Source: Cryptomeria japonica
Taxonomy: Eukaryota > Streptophyta > Pinopsida > Cupressales > Cupressaceae
Direction of reading: 5' to 3'
DNA: 60,000 nt
Assembly: GCF_030272615.1 (NCBI RefSeq)
Contig: NC_081411.1
Coordinates: 834,386,136 to 834,446,135, forward strand
The notes under the pieces were generated by a model, which searched no databases, was not told the DNA's origin, and saw nothing but the letters and a program-made list of their open reading frames with translations. Positions 55,116-60,000 of the stretch are shown here, in pieces (positions within the stretch are counted from its first letter, which is position 1; every line of letters begins with the position of its first letter). Position numbers and translations under genes: made by a program.

Positions 55116-56279
55116 ACATCCTCATTCTGATTATTCATGGTTAGATCTAAAAAATTTGCTTCCTTAATTACATTTCCATGTTTGATCTTTTGCAAATTTT
55201 AGAGGTTGATTACAGAAAAACCCTAAAATTTTCTTTTTAGTAATTAAACTTGTGGAATGTTTAATTGTTAATGCTTGTTTTAGATTTACCCTTCTATTGC
55301 AAATTGTCAATTCATATTTGTGCTTTAATTCTGAAAATTAAGTGGTTAAGCGTCAAAACCCTAATTTTTAAAACCTTCTTTATTCAACCTTTGACTGATA
55401 ATTTCACTGATCAAAACACTTCCAAACCGGCTGTAACTTTGGATTCCGCAACAAAATCACAATATCTTTCATCCCTAAAAATTTGGAAAAAAGTTGCGAG
55501 GACCGTGTGCACCCCGAGCGCCATCGTCCCTGACATTTTTTCCAAAATTTCGGGAGCTAGATCTTACTGTATTTTTCTGCTTAAATCCAGAATTTTGGCT
55601 GATTTTATCAATTTTAACACTTTCAAAATTAAAGTCAAAGTTGGTCTAGCGATTGCTTGGATTGAGGCTTCTAATCATTCAAAAATTGTTGAAATTAAAA
55701 TTCATATCAAAATTGTGTTTCTTACAGTCCTAAATCTGAAAAGTGTGTTGGCATTCATTCGAAATTTCAGTGCTTTATTCAAATTTTTGCAGTTTGTGAC
55801 TTTTGAAATTAAGTGTTTAATTGCAACAACCTTGATTTCCACTTTCAAAATTGAATTTTGCGTGAAATTGAGTCAATTTTTAAAATTCAAAAATTGCATT
55901 GCTTTTAGTATTCCCTCTAAAATCATAAAATTCAAAATTTCAGTTTCCCTCTCCTTTTCAAAATTCAAAATTTGTGTTTTTCAACAATCTTGGTAGGGTT
56001 CAATTTTGAGATTGCAACTTTAATTTGGCCTATCTAAAGGTCGTAAAATCACTCAATTTTTTCAGATTAGCTTTAAAATCATCATAACTTTCATCCCTGA
56101 AAATTTCGAAAAAAGTTGCGAGGACCATGTGCACTCCGTTCGCCACGATCCCTGACATTTTTTTTGAAATTTTGGGAGATTGTCCAGATTGCATTTAACA
56201 GCTTAAATCTAGGAGATTGGCTGATTTTATTGAAATTTGCTACCTCTAAAATTCAAAATCTTCTCTCTCTCTTTAGTGC
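55116..56279 (+). other. Leader of second Gypsy-like element
   Basis: AT-rich and full of TTCAAAATT-like phrases. The 243-codon ORF at 55265-55996 has strongly biased composition (Phe, Lys, Ile, Ser), no domain, and looks like a by-product of that composition, so I do not call it a gene. Two copies of a GC-rich phrase (55498-55530 and 56119-56150) repeat one found in the LTR. Confidence 0.55.
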
Positions 56280-59200
56280 ATGCGTTTTACAACAATAAGC
56301 CCTACTTACACTACTCCCATTAGACGAAGTCTTAGAAATAAGTCTTTCCAAGGTTTAATTACTGAGGAGATGGAACCTAATTTGAATGGCCTTTTTAACG
56401 AGGACATGGGTAATTCCTCTAATCCTCTTAATGATGAAGAAGCTCTCCATGAGGTTTTTGTAGGACAATGTTCGAAATTGGATAACCAATTTGATGATTT
56501 TCAACAATGGATGTCTCAAGAATACCCCGATAGCGAAGCTCTTTCATTAATTGAGGGTCTAAAACATATGGTTCAAGGTGATAAGAATGGAATTAATATT
56601 TTACATGGTATTGCACACATTGTGGATTCGAATGTGATTCCTATGAAGAGTTGTGCCGAAACTTTGGGTTATACACAACCTCCTACTCAAGTTAATCATT
56701 CTATTCCTTTGAAGCCTCCTATTGCTAGTATACCTACTTTTACATCAAACATAATGACTACTTCAATACAAGACATTCCTCCTATGATAACTAGTCATGG
56801 GGGCAATCCTTCTTCTTCAATCAACCCTCTTCCTTCATTCAATCCAACTTCTTCATTCATTCCTTCAATGAGTGTCCCTATTTCATCTCCACAAATAAAC
56901 ATGACGCAAGGGGGCAATTCATTTAACCATTCCATTCCTCCTTGTAGTGTTCCTCCTTTCCAATCACCTCCTATGACTAACTATCATAGTGTCACACCAC
57001 CTTACTCTCAGTCAACACCTTCTTTCAATAACATAATACCTCCATCACAATCTAACACATCTAATATGAACTCTTCGATTGAAGCGCCCATTAACAATCT
57101 TGCACAAACTGTCTCTTCTTTGCAGCAACAAATTGCCTCTATGAATCAATCTAAGTTTAGTGTGCCCACATTTGATGTTGCGAGCCCACTTTCTCTTGAC
57201 ATTGTTCGAGCTATCCCCCCTAAACATGTTGAAATTTTGCATTTGGAGCTATATAATGGTAAGGGTGATCCTCTAACACATGTTAAGACCTTTCAAACAA
57301 TATGTACTGATTTTTCTTATGACCAAAGGTTGCTTGCAAAATTGTTTACTAGAACATTAAGAGATAAAGCCCTACAATGGTATTGCTCATTGCCTTCCTA
57401 TTCTATTACTTCTTTCAAACAACTTGCAAATGCTTTTATTCAACAATTTCAAAACAATATAAGTCCTAAAGTTACTTTGATTGATTTAATGCATTGTAAA
57501 CAATGTGTTAAAGAAAAAGTGACTGATTTCATTGGTAGATATAAGCATTTGTATGCTCAAATTTCTTTTCTAGTACCTGACAATGATATTCAAAGAATAT
57601 TTATTTCTAATTTACAAAAATATATTAGAGAAAAACTTCTATTTTCTGAGTTTACTTCTTTCCAACAGTTGTGCGCAACTCTTCACAATTATCAACTGAC
57701 TGTGAGTCAAACGGAACAAGCAAATCCTATGGCTCCGAGTGATAAGGGTGATAGTAGTCAACAACCATTTGGGAAGTTTAAACCAAACAGAGAGTCCATT
57801 AAATTCAATCAAAACATCATCAACAACAATGTGAATGCAGCATCAGGTGTGCCTCCTATTTCTAAGTTTTTCAAGAAAGAAAGAAAGTTTACTCCTTTGA
57901 ATGAATCATTGCATAGTATTATTAATAAGTTATTGGAACAAAATGTGCTTACTCTTCCTCCTATAAAGCAAATAGATCCTGCAAAGATTAATTCACCCTA
58001 TTTTGATAACAAATCTTTTTGTCAATTTCATCGTCATCCTGGGCATGATACTGAAAAATGTTTTGCTTTAAAGGGTAAAATTCAAGATTTGATTGATAAT
58101 AATACTATTTCTGTTTCTGGAGTGAATGATAAAGGCAACACATCTGTAGCTCCTCCTAACCAAAATCTTAAGATTTTTACTGATCCATTGCCTTCTCATA
58201 CCTCTAATGCGATTGATACTAATGATTCCTCTGTCTCACCTGATGATCTTGTGTCTATGACTCCGAATGTGATTAACTTTGTGGAACAGCAGAAAATCCC
58301 TAAAGAACCTTCCATCACCTTTGATTCCAGTGAAACTATCAGGGCACCTGATGGTCCTTTATATATAGTTGCAAAAGTCAAGAATACACCTTGCCGTGGA
58401 GTGCTTATTGATCCTTCTTATATGGTTAATATCATTACTGAAGAATTTATTTTTACTTTGCAATTGAATCAAGTGATCTATGACGAAACAAATGTGGTTG
58501 TGAAATTATTTGATGCATTTTCTTCTCCTGCAATTGGTTCTATTGCATTACCTATTGAGGTCCATAACAAATCCCTTGATGTGAGCTTTGCTATTATTCC
58601 ATCATCCGAACAATTTCGTGTGAAGCTAGGCTATCCTTGGTTATCTTCCATGAAAGCTATTGCTTCTCCTATTCACAAGTGTTTGAAATTTCCCCATAAT
58701 GGTGAAGTTGTTACTGTCAATCATAGTCTCTTTAAACTAGCTGAAAGAACTTCTAGCGTTCCTATTGATTATTTTTGGCCTAAACAATTCCAATCTCTTC
58801 CACCGCGAACTAATCATCTTTTCAAATCTTATCAAAAGTGGAAAAAAGATATGATCCTATCTCTAAGTGAACCTATGACACCCAAACTTGATATTCCTAT
58901 CGTTCTTGAGAAGGAAGTTCTTCCTTTGAAAGATAAAACTAATGTCTTTCCTCAAGAAGATTCCCAACCCATCCCTATGAATGTGACTATGCCTATGACT
59001 AATAAACTTCCTAAAAGTAGACCTATACCTCCTCGTCATGAGGGGCTTGGTCTCCTTCCTAAACCAAATATTCCTCCTTTATATGGAGCAGTTCCTCCTC
59101 CTTCCTCTTATGGAGAGAAGAGACCTTCCTCTTCTCCTATTGTTCAACCTAAGAGACCACAACCCAAACACCCAAGTGAAAAGGATGAGAACATTCCTCC

Positions 59201-59729
59201 TCCTCAATCTTCTCAACTTCCAACTAAGACTAGACAAAATCGTTCTGCACGTGAACGGTGATGAAAGCGTCATCTTAGAGCTCAGGCAGCTGCTTTTCAA
59301 ACTTTGCAATCCCGAAAAACACCTTCAGCTAGTATTATTCCATTTTCTCCTCAGCCGAAGATTGAGCCAAAATATCCTAAACATAAGATGCATGATGGTC
59401 TTGATCCTGTGCGAGTTAAAGATCCTATTTTTATAAATCTTGATGATGATATAGATGAAAATGTTATTCATGATGAAAATGTTACTTCTGTTCATTCTGA
59501 TAGTGAATATGAATATGTTGATGTTGATAACCATTTATCTAACAAATTTTCTAAAGCACTTATCCTAGCTCCTAGACAAGAACAACGTGGCTTGGAACAT
59601 GAACATAGCCCTTGTTTGGATCTTGTGATAGCTCCATCTGCTGTGTTGGATGTTCCTCCTCTAGCGTGTTTCCTGCCTTCCCGAAATATTGATCAGCAAG
59701 ATCGGGGGGTAGATGACATGCTAGACTAG
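56280..59729 (+). CDS. Gypsy-like gag-protease polyprotein, 993 codons open, two stops then 155 more
   Basis: ATG 56280 (MRFTTISPTYTTPIRRSLRN) opens 993 uninterrupted codons to TGA TGA at 59259-59264. The same frame then runs on to TAG 59727-59729, so the original product was probably ~1150 residues. Parts: Ser/Pro-rich N-terminal region (about 130-290); gag domain about 318-475 (LHLELYNGKGDPLTHVKTFQ, ALQWYCSLPSYSITSFKQLA, AFIQQFQNN); zinc finger CQFHRHPGHDTEKC near 580; protease-like region about 690-830 (RGVLIDPSYMVNIITEEF, then FRVKLGYPWLSSM and CLKFPHNG). The catalytic loop has DPS instead of D-S/T-G or DGG, so protease activity is doubtful. The Pro-rich C-terminus is typical of this polyprotein type. 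It is the only long undisturbed frame in the window. Confidence 0.8.
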
Positions 59730-60000
59730 TTTCATTAGCATAGCAGACTCTCTCCTCCTCTCTTGATCTCTTTTGTTACTTCTTCTATGTGTTATTCTCA
59801 TTCTTCTATTTGTTGTCCTTAGTGTTGCCTACTTGAGGACGATGCAAAGCATTGAGATATCTTTTGGTCTCTCTCATGTTGACTCAAAAGACACATGTGT
59901 TCCCTTCTTCTAGGTGACCTTCCTTGATTGGGGAATGAAGAAAAATTATGCATACATACATATGATATACATGAATTATCATACAGCATACTGACCCCGA
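59730..60000. other. Sequence after the gag-protease frame
   Basis: A CT-rich stretch (about 59735-59820) followed by mixed sequence. No RT coding is visible up to the window edge. Confidence 0.5.

Larger units (their letters stand above)
53866..60000 (+). mobile_element. Second Gypsy-like LTR element, 5' part (continues past the window)
   Basis: A probable 5' LTR (53866-55095) is followed by a primer-binding-like TGGTGAACCTGATGTG, a ~1.2-kb leader and a gag-protease-like ORF (56280-59729 with a double stop). No RT, RNase H or integrase is present before the window ends, so whether the element is autonomous cannot be judged. It inserted just downstream of a LINE ORF1 remnant. Target duplication not testable here. 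Confidence 0.75.

Noticed and set aside
55265-55996. 243-codon ORF before the gag-like frame
   Set aside because: Biased repetitive composition (TTCAAAATT phrases) and no domain. Its length follows from the absence of stop codons in that composition.

Overview
The window looks like nuclear DNA of a gymnosperm, most likely a conifer. It has no bacterial-style gene packing and is almost entirely nested, decaying transposable elements. The only host-gene remnants are two tandem terpene synthase pseudogenes whose last exons carry the paired Asp-rich motifs known from conifer sesquiterpene synthases (TPS-d group). I cannot name the species. I see no intact host gene and no tRNA, rRNA or CRISPR.

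Layout. 1-7.8 kb: Ty1/Copia remains, with an antisense integrase piece, a sense IN-RT piece, then a longer gag-PR-IN-RT-RNaseH copy with purine tracts and a long probable 3' LTR. That LTR holds a ~74-bp tandem array and is split by an 862-bp inverted-repeat element. 8.5-12.2 kb: AT-rich DNA with five copies of a small dispersed repeat and one 461-bp MITE flanked by TA. 12.2-18.6 kb: two head-to-tail terpene synthase pseudogenes. In copy 1 the two exons before the catalytic domain are inverted; copy 2 has lost the third Asp of its first DDxxD. 18.6-38.6 kb: a single ~20-kb interruption of the 3' flank of copy 2, bounded by the 9-bp duplication TAATAATTT. Its base is a 5'-truncated minus-strand LINE, which itself received an LTR-like insertion (about 36.9-38.3 kb) and a complete 16.4-kb Ty3/Gypsy element of Tat type (20285-36694; LTRs 806 bp each, 7 differences, 5-bp duplication CAACC). 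39.8-43.9 kb: a minus-strand LTR element with Copia-like purine tracts but an unrecognised ~1000-codon frame instead of gag-pol. 43.9-50 kb: a plus-strand LINE (ORF1, endonuclease, RT, RNase H). 51.5-53.8 kb: another LINE ORF1 interrupted by a second copy (992 bp) of the inverted-repeat element. 53.9 kb to the end: the 5' part of a second Gypsy-like element (LTR, leader, long gag-protease-like frame), cut by the window edge.

The most unusual parts are these. (a) The Tat element has an antisense plant-mobile-domain gene with a predicted intron, and the same GCGTCTGTGT motif is arrayed in the leader of gag-pol and, in the matching orientation, in the intron of the antisense gene. (b) An inverted-repeat DNA element family has a probable 4-bp target duplication, supported by exact restoration of a reading frame. 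(c) The minus-strand LTR element carries its own unknown long coding frame. All coding elements are visibly broken by stops and frameshifts except the gag-like frame at 56.3 kb.
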